From Conexibacter sp. SYSU D00693 (GTDB lineage: Bacteria; Actinomycetota; Thermoleophilia; Solirubrobacterales; Solirubrobacteraceae), in contig NZ_CP070950.1 in assembly GCF_017084525.1 (NCBI RefSeq), positions 434,001-498,000 on the forward strand: a stretch of 64,000 nucleotides of DNA, in the 5' to 3' direction. A program made the position numbers and the translations under genes. This document shows positions 16,458 to 27,146 of the stretch, in pieces. The notes under the pieces are model-generated. The model was not told the origin of the DNA, made no database searches, and worked only from the letters and a program-made list of their open reading frames with translations. Position 1 is the stretch's first letter. Each line of letters starts with the position of its first letter.

Positions 16458-17123
16458 GGCGGTCGACCCGAAGTCCTCGTGACCGGCGGGGCTCTCGACG
16501 AAGTCGCGCAGGACCGCCTTGCCCCCGGAGGCGATGGGGTCGCCGTGGGCGGGCAGCAGCGCGTCGAACTCCCGGGTCAGCAGGCCGCGCAGCCGGTCCT
16601 TCAGCCCGGCCTTGACCCTATCGGGATGGGCGCCGAGGAGGTCGTCGGGCCAGAAGCCCGGCGTGCCGCCGTAGGTCGTGAACGCGTCGGCGATGCACAG
16701 CGCGCCGGCGCCGACCGCCACGTGCAGGGCCGTCTCGTCGTCGGAGAGCACGCCGAGGACGATGGCGGTGATGCCGGGCGCGACCTCGTCGCCGTCCTCG
16801 AAGACGCGGACCTCGAAGGCGTCGCCGATGCGCTCGGCGGCCGGGCGCGTCGCGCGGATGGGGACGTCGAAGGCCTCGGCGACGCGCTGCGCGTCGCGCG
16901 CGTGGTTGCCGCTGGTCAGCACGACCTGCTGCGGGCGCCCGTGGGCGCTGAGCGCCTCCAGGCCGTCGTCGGGGACCATCGGGTCGACGACGACGCCCGC
17001 CGACGGGATGGCGTACGAGCTCACGCGCGCGTCGAGCTTGGGGTGGACCGCCGACCAGTGCAGGACCCCGGGGAGGACCTCCTGGGGAGCGCCGCGGTGG
17101 GTGGTTCGGGCATCGCTGGCCAT
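16455..17123 (-). CDS. Metallo-beta-lactamase-fold protein with degenerate metal site
   Basis: This 222-residue product resembles a small MBL-fold hydrolase: PGVLHWSAVHPKLDARVSSYAI, a strand VVVDPMVPDDGLEAL, and a late LLPAHGDPIASGG motif retaining the usual His. The hallmark HxHxDH reads NHARDA here, and the expected Asp of the third motif sits in CIADAF. Metal binding and catalysis are therefore doubtful, although whole clades with this variation exist. The ATG at 17123 follows no strong ribosome site. The stop is provided by the right end of the 62-bp palindrome. Confidence 0.75.
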   Translation of the reverse strand: MASDARTTHRGAPQEVLPGVLHWSAVHPKLDARVSSYAIPSAGVVVDPMVPDDGLEALSAHGRPQQVVLTSGNHARDAQRVAEAFDVPIRATRPAAERIGDAFEVRVFEDGDEVAPGITAIVLGVLSDDETALHVAVGAGALCIADAFTTYGGTPGFWPDDLLGAHPDRVKAGLKDRLRGLLTREFDALLPAHGDPIASGGKAVLRDFVESPAGHEDFGSTA

Positions 17124-17249
17124 GTCCCCGGGGTGCCCGGACCGCTCAGCCCGACGCGCGATCCGCCAGGTGAACGCCGTGTGAGCGCCGCGTAAGGGGT
17201 CCGTGAGAGCGGGTGGCGCCGGACGACGCGACCAGGTACAGCTGGGAGG

Positions 17250-18821
17250 GTGCGCCGTGCCCTCCTCCTCGCCACCGCCCTGCTCGCCGGGGCGGCACCG
17301 TCCGCTGCGTCCGCAGAGACCCCGCTGCCCATGGAGCTCCCGCCCGCGAGCGGCGCGACCGCCCGCGCCGCGAGCGCCGGCGCCGAGTGGCTGCTCGGCG
17401 TGCGTGGTGCGCGCGGGATGGCGGCCGCCCGGGCCGCCGGCGCCCGGCCCGTCGGCGTGCCCGGCGCCGTGCGCCTGCCGGCCGCGAAGGCCCGTGCCGC
17501 CGCGCAGCGCCTCCGGCGCGCCGGCCTGCTGACCTGGGCCCAGAGCAGCACGACCCTCCGGCGCCAGTCGAGCTTCGACGGCGCGACCGACCGCTGGGCG
17601 CGCGCCGCCGTCGTCACGCCGGCGCTCCAGGTCCCCGCGCCCGGCCCGGCCATCGGCATCGTCGACGACCGCATCGACCCGTCGGCGCCCGACGTGGGCC
17701 CGAGCACCCGCTACGTCAACGACGGCCCCGTCGGCGGACCGCACGGCACGGAGACCTCGTCGGTCGCCGCCGGTCTGGCCAACGGCCAGGGCGTCACCGG
17801 CGTCTTCCCCGGCGCGCCCCTCATCTCCTATGGCACAGACCTCAGCTGCCCGGACGTCGCGCGCGGCATCGAGGCGGTCCGGGCCGCCGGCGCACGCGTC
17901 ATCAACCTCAGCCTCGGCGGGCCGCGGGAGTGCGTGCCGGTCTCGATCGCCGTGCAGCGCGCCTTCGCGGCCGGCGTGGTCGTCGTCGCCTCGACGGGCA
18001 ACGAGTTCGCGGCCGGCAACCCCGTGATCTACCCGGCCGCCTCGCCCCACGTGCTCAGCGTCTCGGCCGTGGACATGCAGCTGCGCCCGACCGAGTTCTC
18101 CACCGCCAACGCCGCCGTCGACGTCGCGGCGCCCGGCGTCGCGGTGCCCGTCGCGGTCCCGCGGGCGTTCGACGACGACGGCACCGTCGACGGTCTCTCG
18201 CTGGCCGACGGCACGAGCTTCAGCGCCCCGATGGTCAGCGGCGCCGTCGCGTGGATGATGGCCTCGCGCCCCGGGCTGGACGCCGGCCAGTACGGCGACC
18301 TCATCCGCGAGGGCGCCGTCGACCTCGCGCCCCAGGGCTACGACGCCGACACGGGCTACGGCCTGCTCTCGGTCGATCGGTCGCTGACCGCGCCGATCCC
18401 GGCCTCGGACCGCCGCGAGCCCAACGACGGCATCACGTTCGTCAACGGCACGCTGTTTGGCAGGACGGCCAGCGCCATCTGGACCGGCCGCTCGCGCCAG
18501 CGCTTCACGGCGACGACCGACCGCGTCGAGGACCCGTCCGACGTCTATCGGATCCGCGTCCCGGCGCGCAGCGCCGTCGCCATCGCGGTGCGCCAGCGCG
18601 CCGGCGACGCCGACCTCGCGCTGTACTCCTCCAGCGCCCGCACGCTGTCCAGCCGGCCGATCGACACGTCGGTCCGCACGGGCACGCGCACGGAGACCAT
18701 CCGCTACCGCAACCGGGGCCGCCGGGCCGTCACGCGCTACGTCGCCGTCGCCGCCAGCGCGCGCGGCACCGTGCTCAACGCCCGCTACGAGCTCGACGTC
18801 CGTCGCGCGCGCTTCCGCTAG
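17250..18821 (+). CDS. Secreted subtilisin-like serine protease (S8 family)
   Basis: The 523-residue preprotein starts with a Sec-type signal peptide (RRALLLATALLAGAAPSAASA). An Ala/Arg-rich propeptide-like stretch follows to about residue 110. The S8 catalytic triad is visible as Asp in GIVDDRIDP, His in GPHGTETSS and Ser in DGTSFSAPMVSG, with the oxyanion Asn in STGNEF. The last 130 residues form a beta-rich pre-peptidase C-terminal-like domain. GTG 17250 is preceded immediately by GGGAGG, an unusually short spacing. It converges with pcm by a four-base overlap. Confidence 0.92.
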   Translation: MRRALLLATALLAGAAPSAASAETPLPMELPPASGATARAASAGAEWLLGVRGARGMAAARAAGARPVGVPGAVRLPAAKARAAAQRLRRAGLLTWAQSSTTLRRQSSFDGATDRWARAAVVTPALQVPAPGPAIGIVDDRIDPSAPDVGPSTRYVNDGPVGGPHGTETSSVAAGLANGQGVTGVFPGAPLISYGTDLSCPDVARGIEAVRAAGARVINLSLGGPRECVPVSIAVQRAFAAGVVVVASTGNEFAAGNPVIYPAASPHVLSVSAVDMQLRPTEFSTANAAVDVAAPGVAVPVAVPRAFDDDGTVDGLSLADGTSFSAPMVSGAVAWMMASRPGLDAGQYGDLIREGAVDLAPQGYDADTGYGLLSVDRSLTAPIPASDRREPNDGITFVNGTLFGRTASAIWTGRSRQRFTATTDRVEDPSDVYRIRVPARSAVAIAVRQRAGDADLALYSSSARTLSSRPIDTSVRTGTRTETIRYRNRGRRAVTRYVAVAASARGTVLNARYELDVRRARFR

Positions 18822-19453
18822 GCCCGTCCGGGCACGAGCGGGACGAAGCGCACGGGATCGAGCACCTCGCGCTCCAGCGTCCCGTCGAGGTGGCGCTGGA
18901 CCCGGACGAGGACCTGCGCGTCGTCGCCCGCGCGCCGGGCCACGGGCGCCACGAGCCGGCCGCCCGGCGCGAGCTGCTCCTCCAGCGCCCGCGGGACCGC
19001 CCCGGGACAGGCCGCACCGACCGTGACGGCGTCGTAGGGCGCGCGCGGCGGCCAGCCCGCGAAGCCGTCGCCGACCACGAGCTCGACGCGGCGCGCCCCC
19101 GCGCGCTCGAGCGCGCGCCGGGCGTCGGCGGACAGGCCGGCGAGTCGCTCGACGCTGACGACGTGCGCGGCGAGGTGGCCGAGCACCGCGGCCCCGTAGC
19201 CCGAGCCGGTGCCGACGTCGAGCACCCGCTCGTCGCCCGCGAGCTCCAGCAGGGCGCACATCCGCGCCACCACGAGCGGCTGGGAGATCGTCTGGCCCTC
19301 GCCGATCGGCAGCGCGCGGTCCTCCCACGCGACCGCCCGCAGCGACCGCGGGACGAAGGCCTCGCGCGGGACGGCGGCGAGCGCCGCGAGGACGCGCTCG
19401 TCGCCCACCTGCTGCGCGAGCCCGTCGAGCAGCCGCCGGCGCGCCCCGGGCAT
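18818..19453 (-). CDS. pcm: Protein-L-isoaspartate O-methyltransferase
   Basis: This SAM-dependent enzyme repairs isoaspartyl residues in aged proteins. The 211 residues contain the Pcm-specific segment REAFVPRSLRAVAWEDRALPIGEGQTISQP in full, followed by the SAM-binding VLDVGTGSGYGAAVL motif and a post-II LVVGDG strand. The family-typical ISQP active-site segment is intact. The gene follows the alpha/beta hydrolase on the same strand with 46 bp between, so they are probably co-transcribed. No plus-strand gene overlaps it apart from the four-base convergence. Confidence 0.93.
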   Translation of the reverse strand: MPGARRRLLDGLAQQVGDERVLAALAAVPREAFVPRSLRAVAWEDRALPIGEGQTISQPLVVARMCALLELAGDERVLDVGTGSGYGAAVLGHLAAHVVSVERLAGLSADARRALERAGARRVELVVGDGFAGWPPRAPYDAVTVGAACPGAVPRALEEQLAPGGRLVAPVARRAGDDAQVLVRVQRHLDGTLEREVLDPVRFVPLVPGRA

Positions 19454-19499
19454 GGGGGAGGTGTGCCACGGCAGCGCGCGGCCGAACCCCGATGCCGCG

Positions 19500-21344
19500 C
19501 TACGGCGCGGGCAGCCGCAACGCCACGCCGCCGACCCGGCCGCGCAGCGCTCCCGACCGCGAGGCGGTCAGCGTCCCTGCCACGCGGCCGGCGAGCCGGA
19601 CGGTGCCGACCATGCGCGACGACAGCCGTCCGCTGATCCGGACGCCCGGCACGTACTCGTAGTCCTCGAGGCGCACGCCCTGGCGCGTGACGACCGCCCG
19701 GCCGCCACGGAGGCCGCCGAAGGAGACTCGGCCGTCGAGCGCCTCGGCGAGGCTCGTGCCGAGGAGCTGGTGGGCGGCGTCGAGCAGGGTGAGCTGGGCG
19801 GCGAGACCGGCGCGCGACGCCGTCGCCGGCAGCCGCTTGGCGGCCGGCAGCTCGGACAGCAGCGGCGGGACCGGCGCCACGGGGACCTCGCGCTCGGCGC
19901 CGGCGTCGGCCGAGCAGCGGGTGGCCGTGCCGGTCGTCAGGAACGCGGTCAGCGCCTTGGCCGCGCAGCCCGTCTCGTCGGTGCTCAGCGCCGTGTGACC
20001 GGCACCGGGGACCGCGACGAGCTGGCCCTGCGGGAACTGGGCGGCCGTGCGCCGCGCGTCCTCCACCGGGGTGCGCAGGTCCTCACGGCCGACGAGCACG
20101 AGCGCCGGGACCTCGGGCGCGCGTGCGGCCGCCGGCGGGAACGGCGGGCGCTCGGTGGCCGGCCACCCGGCGCACTCGTCGGCGAGGCCCATCGTCGCGA
20201 GGTCCGGGGCCAGTGGCGCGTAGCGCCCGGCGTTGGCGGCGAGCCACGCGCGCAGCAGCTCCGGACGCGTCGCGGGCTCGGAGGTCGGCTCCCACGGCAG
20301 GTCGCCCTCGGTGCACGCGGTGGCCAGGAGCCGGACCTCGTTGAACGCGCTGCGCTCCTCCTGCCCGGCGTCGGACGCCTCGGCGCCACGCACCAGCATC
20401 CGCAGCAACGGCGCGGCGTCGCCCCGGCGCGCGGCGACCAGGGCGGCCGGCATCGATGCGCGGACCATCGGGTCGAAGTCGCCCTCCGCGAAGAGCCCGA
20501 GGACGTCCTTGACGCGGACGGTCGCGGAACGCTCGCGACCGGCCTTCGTCACCGCGGTCCCGCGCAGCGGGGAGCGGCGTAGGCGTGTCAGCAGCTGCGC
20601 CATCGCGGTCTCCGGCGCCGTGATGCACCCGGGCGGGAAGCAGACCTCGCGCAGCACGCGCGCGGCGGCGCGGGAGGGGAGGAGGTTCATCGCGTCGAGC
20701 CCCTCGATCGGCGACGGCGAGTCGAGCACGACGGCCTGGGTGCGCGCGGGGAAGCGCCGCGCGTACTCGCCGGCCACCTGGGCGCCGTAGGAGCCGCCGG
20801 TGATGACGATCCGCTCGTCGCCCAGGGCGGCGCGCAGGGCCTCCACGTCGAGCGTCTCCTGGTAGGTCGTGAAGGCGGCGCGCCGGCGGCCGAGGTCCTC
20901 GCCACAGCGGTTGGTCCGGGCCGCCGTCTCGGCGACGCTGTCACCGGGCTGCCCGAAGACGCCCTTCGGTGCGGTGCTGCACAGCAGCGGCGACGAGGCG
21001 CCCGTGCCGCGCGGGTCGTAGAAGACCAGGTCGAAGCCCTCGCGCAGCGGCGCGAACGGCGCTCCCTTGCCGACGGCCAGCAACGCATCGGGGATGCCGC
21101 GGGCACCGGGGCCACCGGGGACCGAGACGATGGTGCCGCGCTTGGTTCCGGTCGCGGGCAGGCGGACGTAGTGCACGGTGAGCGTCCCGGGCAGCGCGCC
21201 ACCGTGGTCCACCGGGACGTCGAGCGTGCCGCGCTGCGTGCCCGGCGGCAGGACGTCCTCGATCCCCTGCGCTCCGGCCGTCGCTCCCGGCAGTCCGAGG
21301 ACCGCGAGGACGACGGCGACCGCACCCACCCCAAGGCGACCCAT
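19500..21344 (-). CDS. Secreted alpha/beta hydrolase, tripeptidyl aminopeptidase-like
   Basis: The 614-residue protein has a signal peptide (GAVAVVLAVLGLPGATAGAQG), an alpha/beta hydrolase core with the oxyanion VPGGPGARG loop, the FYDPRGTG motif, nucleophile Ser in GGSYGAQ, acid Asp in GREDLRTP and His in GAGHTAL. The order and the C-terminal Cys-containing TAP-like region match secreted prolyl/tripeptidyl aminopeptidases of actinomycetes. An extra beta-rich C-terminal domain of about 130 residues is unusual. I chose ATG 21344 because it starts the signal peptide; a start at 21419 would add 25 residues before it. Confidence 0.87.
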   Translation of the reverse strand: MGRLGVGAVAVVLAVLGLPGATAGAQGIEDVLPPGTQRGTLDVPVDHGGALPGTLTVHYVRLPATGTKRGTIVSVPGGPGARGIPDALLAVGKGAPFAPLREGFDLVFYDPRGTGASSPLLCSTAPKGVFGQPGDSVAETAARTNRCGEDLGRRRAAFTTYQETLDVEALRAALGDERIVITGGSYGAQVAGEYARRFPARTQAVVLDSPSPIEGLDAMNLLPSRAAARVLREVCFPPGCITAPETAMAQLLTRLRRSPLRGTAVTKAGRERSATVRVKDVLGLFAEGDFDPMVRASMPAALVAARRGDAAPLLRMLVRGAEASDAGQEERSAFNEVRLLATACTEGDLPWEPTSEPATRPELLRAWLAANAGRYAPLAPDLATMGLADECAGWPATERPPFPPAAARAPEVPALVLVGREDLRTPVEDARRTAAQFPQGQLVAVPGAGHTALSTDETGCAAKALTAFLTTGTATRCSADAGAEREVPVAPVPPLLSELPAAKRLPATASRAGLAAQLTLLDAAHQLLGTSLAEALDGRVSFGGLRGGRAVVTRQGVRLEDYEYVPGVRISGRLSSRMVGTVRLAGRVAGTLTASRSGALRGRVGGVALRLPAP

Positions 21345-21451
21345 GGAGCGGGCCGGTACCCGCGCGACGCGGTGTCGCACTCCTTCGCCGGTCAAGACTC
21401 CCCGACCGGGTGGGCGCATGCCGTCCGCTCGGGCTGGGAAGCCGCCGGGAC

Positions 21452-22254
21452 ATGGGCTCTGACGCAGACCGCCAGCTCGCCGTCGTCACCGGCGCCTCCA
21501 GCGGCATCGGCTTCCACCTGGCTCGGGAGTTCGCCGAGCACGGCTTCGACCTCGTGGTCGCCGCCGAGGACGCCGAGCTGTCCCAGGCGCGCGCCGACCT
21601 CGAGCACCTGGGCGCCCACGTCGAGGCGGTGCAGGTCGACCTCAGCACCCGGGAGGGCGTCGAGGAGCTCGCCTCGCGCGTCGGCGACCGGCCCGTCGCG
21701 GCGCTCGCGCTCAACGCGGGCATCGGCATGGGCGGCGACTTCGTCCGTGACACCGACCTCGAGCAGGAGCTGCGGATGGTCGACCTCAACTGCCGCTCGA
21801 CGGTCCACCTCGCCAAGCGGCTGCTGCCCGGCATGGTGGAGCGCGGGGCGGGTCGCGTGCTCGTCACGTCGTCGGTCGCCTCGACGATGCCGGGGCCCTA
21901 CCAGGCGGTCTACAACGCGACGAAGTCCTTCACCCAGTCCTTCGCCGAGGCGATCCGCGAGGAGCTCAAGGACACCGGCGTCACGGTCACGTCGCTCATG
22001 CCCGGCCCGACCGAGACCGAGTTCTTCGACCGCGCCGACATGCGCGACACGAAGATCGGCTCGCCGGAGGGCAACGACGACCCGGCCGACGTCGCCAAGG
22101 ACGGCTTCGAGGCGCTCATGGCCGGCAAGCAGCAGGTCGTGGCCGGCGCGAAGGCCAACTCGCTGCAGGCCCGCGCCGGCCGGCTCGTCCCCGATGCGCT
22201 CAAGGCCAAGGGCCACGCCGCGATGGCGAAGCCCGGCTCGGCCTCCGACGACGA

Positions 22255-22258
<4 letters not shown>
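21452..22258 (+). CDS. Short-chain dehydrogenase/reductase
   Basis: This classical SDR of 268 residues carries the NAD(P)-binding TGASSGIG motif (about 14-21), the LNAGIG strand, catalytic Ser in VLVTSSVAS and the YNATK (Tyr-x3-Lys) pair near residue 152. A GPTETEF segment follows. The substrate cannot be predicted. The ATG at 21452 has a GGGA ribosome-like site four bases upstream. It diverges from the secreted hydrolase and converges with the acyl-CoA ligase with a four-base overlap. Confidence 0.88.
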
Positions 22259-23889
<1,631 letters not shown>

Positions 23890-23932
23890 CGGTGGTCCTC
23901 CGGAAGTCGGCGGCGGGGTGCCGCCGACCCTC

Positions 23933-24277
23933 TCAGAACCGCCGCGGGCCGTCGAGTGCCAGGTGCTCGAGCACGCCGGTGAAGGACAGCAGCTCGGCTG
24001 CCGTACCCGTCCCGGGCGCGACCTCGAAGTGCCAGCCCTGCGCCTCGGCGGCGCGGGTCCAGCGCAGGACGAGGTTGACGGCGGTGGAGTCGGCGAACGA
24101 CAGGCCGCCGAGGTCCAGCACCAGGTCGACGAACCCGACCTCGCGCAGCTCGTCGAGCTGGCGCTCGACGACCGGCTCGGTCTCGATGTCCAGCTCACCG
24201 GCGAGCACGACGCGCACGCGCTGGCGCTCGGGCTGCACCGTGCAGGTGAACGTCGGAGGGATGAGGTCGGCGGGCAT
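23933..24277 (-). CDS. STAS-domain protein (anti-sigma factor antagonist-like)
   Basis: The 114 residues cover one STAS domain: a strand RVRVVLAGELDIETEPVVE, a helix, the core strand LVLDLGGLSF and the phosphorylation loop ADSTAVN with a Ser at the SpoIIAA phospho-site. In SpoIIAA-type antagonists a kinase/anti-sigma factor phosphorylates this Ser. No such kinase or sigma factor is adjacent, so the partner must be elsewhere. I chose ATG 24277; an upstream GTG near 24310 would add about eleven residues. It lies 43 bp upstream of the acyl-CoA ligase on the same strand and could be co-transcribed. Confidence 0.8.
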   Translation of the reverse strand: MPADLIPPTFTCTVQPERQRVRVVLAGELDIETEPVVERQLDELREVGFVDLVLDLGGLSFADSTAVNLVLRWTRAAEAQGWHFEVAPGTGTAAELLSFTGVLEHLALDGPRRF

Positions 24278-24511
24278 GGGCCCGCCTTGGATGGGCGCTG
24301 CAGGGGGCACGGAAGCTCCTCGAGTCGAAGGTCGAGGCCCGGGGCTGCGACGCTGTGCCGGCCCTGTGCCTCGTTGTGTGAGCTGCCTGCCGGTCCCTCG
24401 CGCTGCGGTGGACCGTGCCTGCTGTCGTTCGACTGTAGCCCTCGGGACGCCCCAGCGCTCCGGTGGGTTGTGATGCAACGGAGGGCGGCTCCGGCGGGTA
24501 GAGGTGGCGCC

Positions 24512-26194
24512 GTGGCCGCGACCGCCGTCGACGCCTGGGCGCCCCTGCGGCGTCCCGTCTTCCGGACGCTCTACGTCGCGCAGTTCGCTTCCAACCTCGG
24601 CACCTGGATGCAGACGGTGGGCGCGCAGTGGCTCATGGGCGACCTCGGCGGCGGCCCCTTGGCGGTCGCCCTCGTCCAGACCGCGCTGACGCTCCCCGTC
24701 TTCCTGACCGTCGTGCCGGCGGGCGTGCTGGGGGACCTGCTCGACCGCCGCCGCCTGCTGATGGCGGCCCAGAGCGGGATGCTGCTCGTCGCCGCCGCGC
24801 TGGCGGTGCTGACCTTCGCCGACGTCACGACGCAGGCGCTCCTGCTGGGCCTGACCTTCTGCCTCGGCCTGGGCCAGGCGCTGGTGATGCCGTCGTGGCA
24901 GGCGATCCAGCCCGAGCTCGTCGGCCGCGGCGAGGTCCCGCAGGCCGCGACGCTCAACGGCGTCAACGTCAACGTGGCGAGGGCCGTGGGGCCCGCGGTC
25001 GGGGGCGTGCTCGTGGCGGCGGCGGGGCCGGGGGTCGTCTTCGCCGTCAACGCCGTCTCGTTCCTGGCCACCGTGGGAGCCCTGTCGCGGTGGGCGCGCC
25101 CGGTGGAGGAGCGCACGCTGGGGACCGAGCCGTTCGGCGACGCGATCCTCGCGGGTGCGCGCTTCGTGCGCAGCGCGCCGGCGCTGCGCCGGCTGCTCGT
25201 GCGCACCGCGCTGTTCATCGTCCCCGCCAGCGCGCTGTGGGCGCTGCTGCCGGTCGTGGCGCGTGACCGGCTCGAGCTCGAGTCCGGCGGCTACGGGCTG
25301 CTGCTCGGCGCGGTCGGTGTCGGTGCGGTGTCGGGCGCGTTCGTCCTGCCGCGGCTGCGCGCACGCCTGTCGCTCAACGCGCTCGTGGCGGCGGCCTCGG
25401 TGGTCTACGCGCTCGGCCTGGCGCTGCTCGCGGTGGCCGACGCCGTCGCCCTGGCGGTCCTCGCGCTCCCGCCCCTCGGGCTTGCGTGGATCACGGTGAT
25501 GTCGTCGATGAACGCCGGGGCGCAGTCCATGCTGCCCGCGTGGGCCCGGGCGCGCGGCCTGGCCTTCTACCAGCTGGTGTTCATGGGCGGGCAGGCGCTC
25601 GGCGCGGCGTCGTGGGGCGTCGTCGCCCAGCACACGAGCCTGGCGACGACGTTCGGCGCGACCGCCGTCGCACTGCTGGCGGGCGGCGTCCTGGCGCGGG
25701 GCTCGGCCCTGCGCGCGCTCGACGTCGACCTGTCGCCGTCGCACCACTGGCCCGAGCCGCACCTGGCCGTCGAGCCGGCGCTCACTGCCGGGCCCGTGCT
25801 CGTGACGATCGAGTACGACGTGCCCGAGGATCGTGCGGAGGCGTTCCGCGCGGCGATGGAGCCCGTGGGGCGCAGCCGCCGGCGCACGGGGGCGACGCGC
25901 TGGGCGCTCTTCCAGGACGCCGGCGAGCCGCGGCGCTTCGTGGAGGCGTGGCTGACGAGCACGTGGGGCGAGCACCTGCGCCAGCACGCCGAGCGGGTGA
26001 CGGTGCGCGACCAGGAGTTCGAGGCCAAGGCGCGGTCGCTGCTGGCGGAGGGCTCGCAGCCGCGCGTCTCGCACCTCGTGGCGGGCGGCCCGCACCGGGC
26101 CGCCCACGACGACGGACCTACTCCGGGGCGCTCTGGGGCACCAGCCCACCCAGCGGGGACGCCGGACGAGCCGGCGTCGACCGGGTCGGGCTGA
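24512..26194 (+). CDS. MFS exporter with C-terminal ABM-like domain
   Basis: Residues 1-400 form a twelve-helix major facilitator of the EntS/DUF894 type, with the motif-A loop GVLGDLLDRRRLL between helices 2 and 3. Residues 430-525 are a soluble dimeric alpha/beta domain (VLVTIEYDVPEDRAEAFRAA onward) resembling antibiotic biosynthesis monooxygenases. Similar MFS-ABM fusions occur in this transporter group. I chose GTG 24512 because GAGG lies nine bases upstream; ATG 24473 would add 13 residues. The last 77 bp overlap the opposing YeeE-type gene. The exported compound is unknown. Confidence 0.85.
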   Translation: MAATAVDAWAPLRRPVFRTLYVAQFASNLGTWMQTVGAQWLMGDLGGGPLAVALVQTALTLPVFLTVVPAGVLGDLLDRRRLLMAAQSGMLLVAAALAVLTFADVTTQALLLGLTFCLGLGQALVMPSWQAIQPELVGRGEVPQAATLNGVNVNVARAVGPAVGGVLVAAAGPGVVFAVNAVSFLATVGALSRWARPVEERTLGTEPFGDAILAGARFVRSAPALRRLLVRTALFIVPASALWALLPVVARDRLELESGGYGLLLGAVGVGAVSGAFVLPRLRARLSLNALVAAASVVYALGLALLAVADAVALAVLALPPLGLAWITVMSSMNAGAQSMLPAWARARGLAFYQLVFMGGQALGAASWGVVAQHTSLATTFGATAVALLAGGVLARGSALRALDVDLSPSHHWPEPHLAVEPALTAGPVLVTIEYDVPEDRAEAFRAAMEPVGRSRRRTGATRWALFQDAGEPRRFVEAWLTSTWGEHLRQHAERVTVRDQEFEAKARSLLAEGSQPRVSHLVAGGPHRAAHDDGPTPGRSGAPAHPAGTPDEPASTGSG

Positions 26195-26630
26195 CGGCCT
26201 GGGCGGCGGGCGCGGTGGCCGCCAGGCGGGCGCGGCGCAGCGCGAGGCTCACGCCGAGCACGACGCCGGCCCCGGTGGCCAGCGCCCACGTCTCGCCCTG
26301 GCCGAGCTGCGCGGTGATCGGGCCGGGGCACGACTCGGTGATCGCCCAGCCGAGGCCGAAGAGCGCCGAGCCCCAGACGTGGCGCGCCTCGGGCTTCTGG
26401 ATCGACCACGAGATCGGCTCGCGGGTGAGGACGGCGCGCTGCAGGTGGCGGCGCGCGAGGCGCACCCCGACGAAGCCCACGGCCACCGAGCTGCCCATCA
26501 TGAGGAACAGGTAGCTGTCCTCGAGCTGCAGCATCGCGTGGATCGTCGCCGGGTCGGTCATCGTCGCCCACGAGATCAGGAAGCCGAACGCGACCCCGAA
26601 GAGGGTGCAGGCGACGCGCACGCGGGTCAC
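26118..26630 (-). CDS. YeeE/YedE (TsuA-like) transporter, second subunit
   Basis: The 170-residue membrane protein has about four helices and an ESCPGP motif in a conserved loop, as in the C-terminal half of YeeE/YedE thiosulfate or sulfur-compound transporters. Its GTG start overlaps the stop of the first subunit by four bases, so the two halves are coupled. The last 40 residues are Ala/Pro/Arg-rich and run antisense under the MFS gene end, and they may be dispensable. The substrate, thiosulfate or another sulfur anion, is inference from family. Confidence 0.82.
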   Translation of the reverse strand: MTRVRVACTLFGVAFGFLISWATMTDPATIHAMLQLEDSYLFLMMGSSVAVGFVGVRLARRHLQRAVLTREPISWSIQKPEARHVWGSALFGLGWAITESCPGPITAQLGQGETWALATGAGVVLGVSLALRRARLAATAPAAQAVSPTRSTPARPASPLGGLVPQSAPE

Positions 26631-27100
26631 GAGATCGCCTCCAGCAGGAAGCTCGCGACGATGGCGGTGCCCATGAACGTCGCCATCGCGACCATGCCGC
26701 CCGGCGAGCCGAACGACGCGCCGCTCAGGCCGTTGCCCGACGTGCAGCCGCCCGCAGACTTCGCGCCGAAGCCGACGAGCGCACCCGCGCCGACCAGGAC
26801 GGCGGCGACCACGAGCGTCCCGTCGTCGCCGAAGGCGCGGCCCGCCCAGCCGGTGCCCTCACCGGTGGTGGAGACGCCGGCCAGCAGGCGGAACAGCAGG
26901 CCGCCGAGGACGATGCCGAGGACGAACCAGCCCTTCCAGCCCAGGGCGGGGGTGCGCCCGGAGGCGCGCTCGATGACGTCCGACCAGCCGCCGAGCACGC
27001 CCATGCGGACGTTCACGAAGGCGAGCAGGCCGACGAGGACGAGGCCGACGAGCGGCCCGAGGACGTACCACGCGGGCGGGTCCTGCAGCAGGTCGTGCAT
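26627..27100 (-). CDS. YeeE/YedE (TsuA-like) transporter, first subunit
   Basis: This 157-residue protein has about four membrane helices and the hallmark GCTSGNGLSG motif with the conserved Cys that contacts thiosulfate in TsuA-type transporters. The family exists either as one long protein or as two half-size genes; this pair is the split form. It follows a terminator-like hairpin and is the first gene of a two-gene unit. No sulfur-metabolism gene such as tusA or rhodanese adjoins it. Confidence 0.85.
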   Translation of the reverse strand: MHDLLQDPPAWYVLGPLVGLVLVGLLAFVNVRMGVLGGWSDVIERASGRTPALGWKGWFVLGIVLGGLLFRLLAGVSTTGEGTGWAGRAFGDDGTLVVAAVLVGAGALVGFGAKSAGGCTSGNGLSGASFGSPGGMVAMATFMGTAIVASFLLEAIS

Positions 27101-27115
27101 GACCTAGAACCTAGC

Positions 27116-27144
27116 CAAACCGCACCGCTGCGGTCGGGTTTGGG
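27116..27144 (-). terminator. Hairpin between the Rho-N-like gene and the YeeE pair
   Basis: CCAAACC (27116-27122) pairs with GGTTTGG (27138-27144), and ACCGC pairs with GCGGT inside, with a 2x2 internal loop. It lies just after the stop of the minus-strand gene ending at 27147, fitting a factor-independent terminator without a T-run. Confidence 0.6.
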
Positions 27145-27146
27145 CG

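Noticed and set aside
16479-17195. A 238-residue plus-strand frame over the MBL-fold gene
   Set aside because: It has no fold signature, while the opposing frame has recognisable MBL-fold segments, so it is a shadow.
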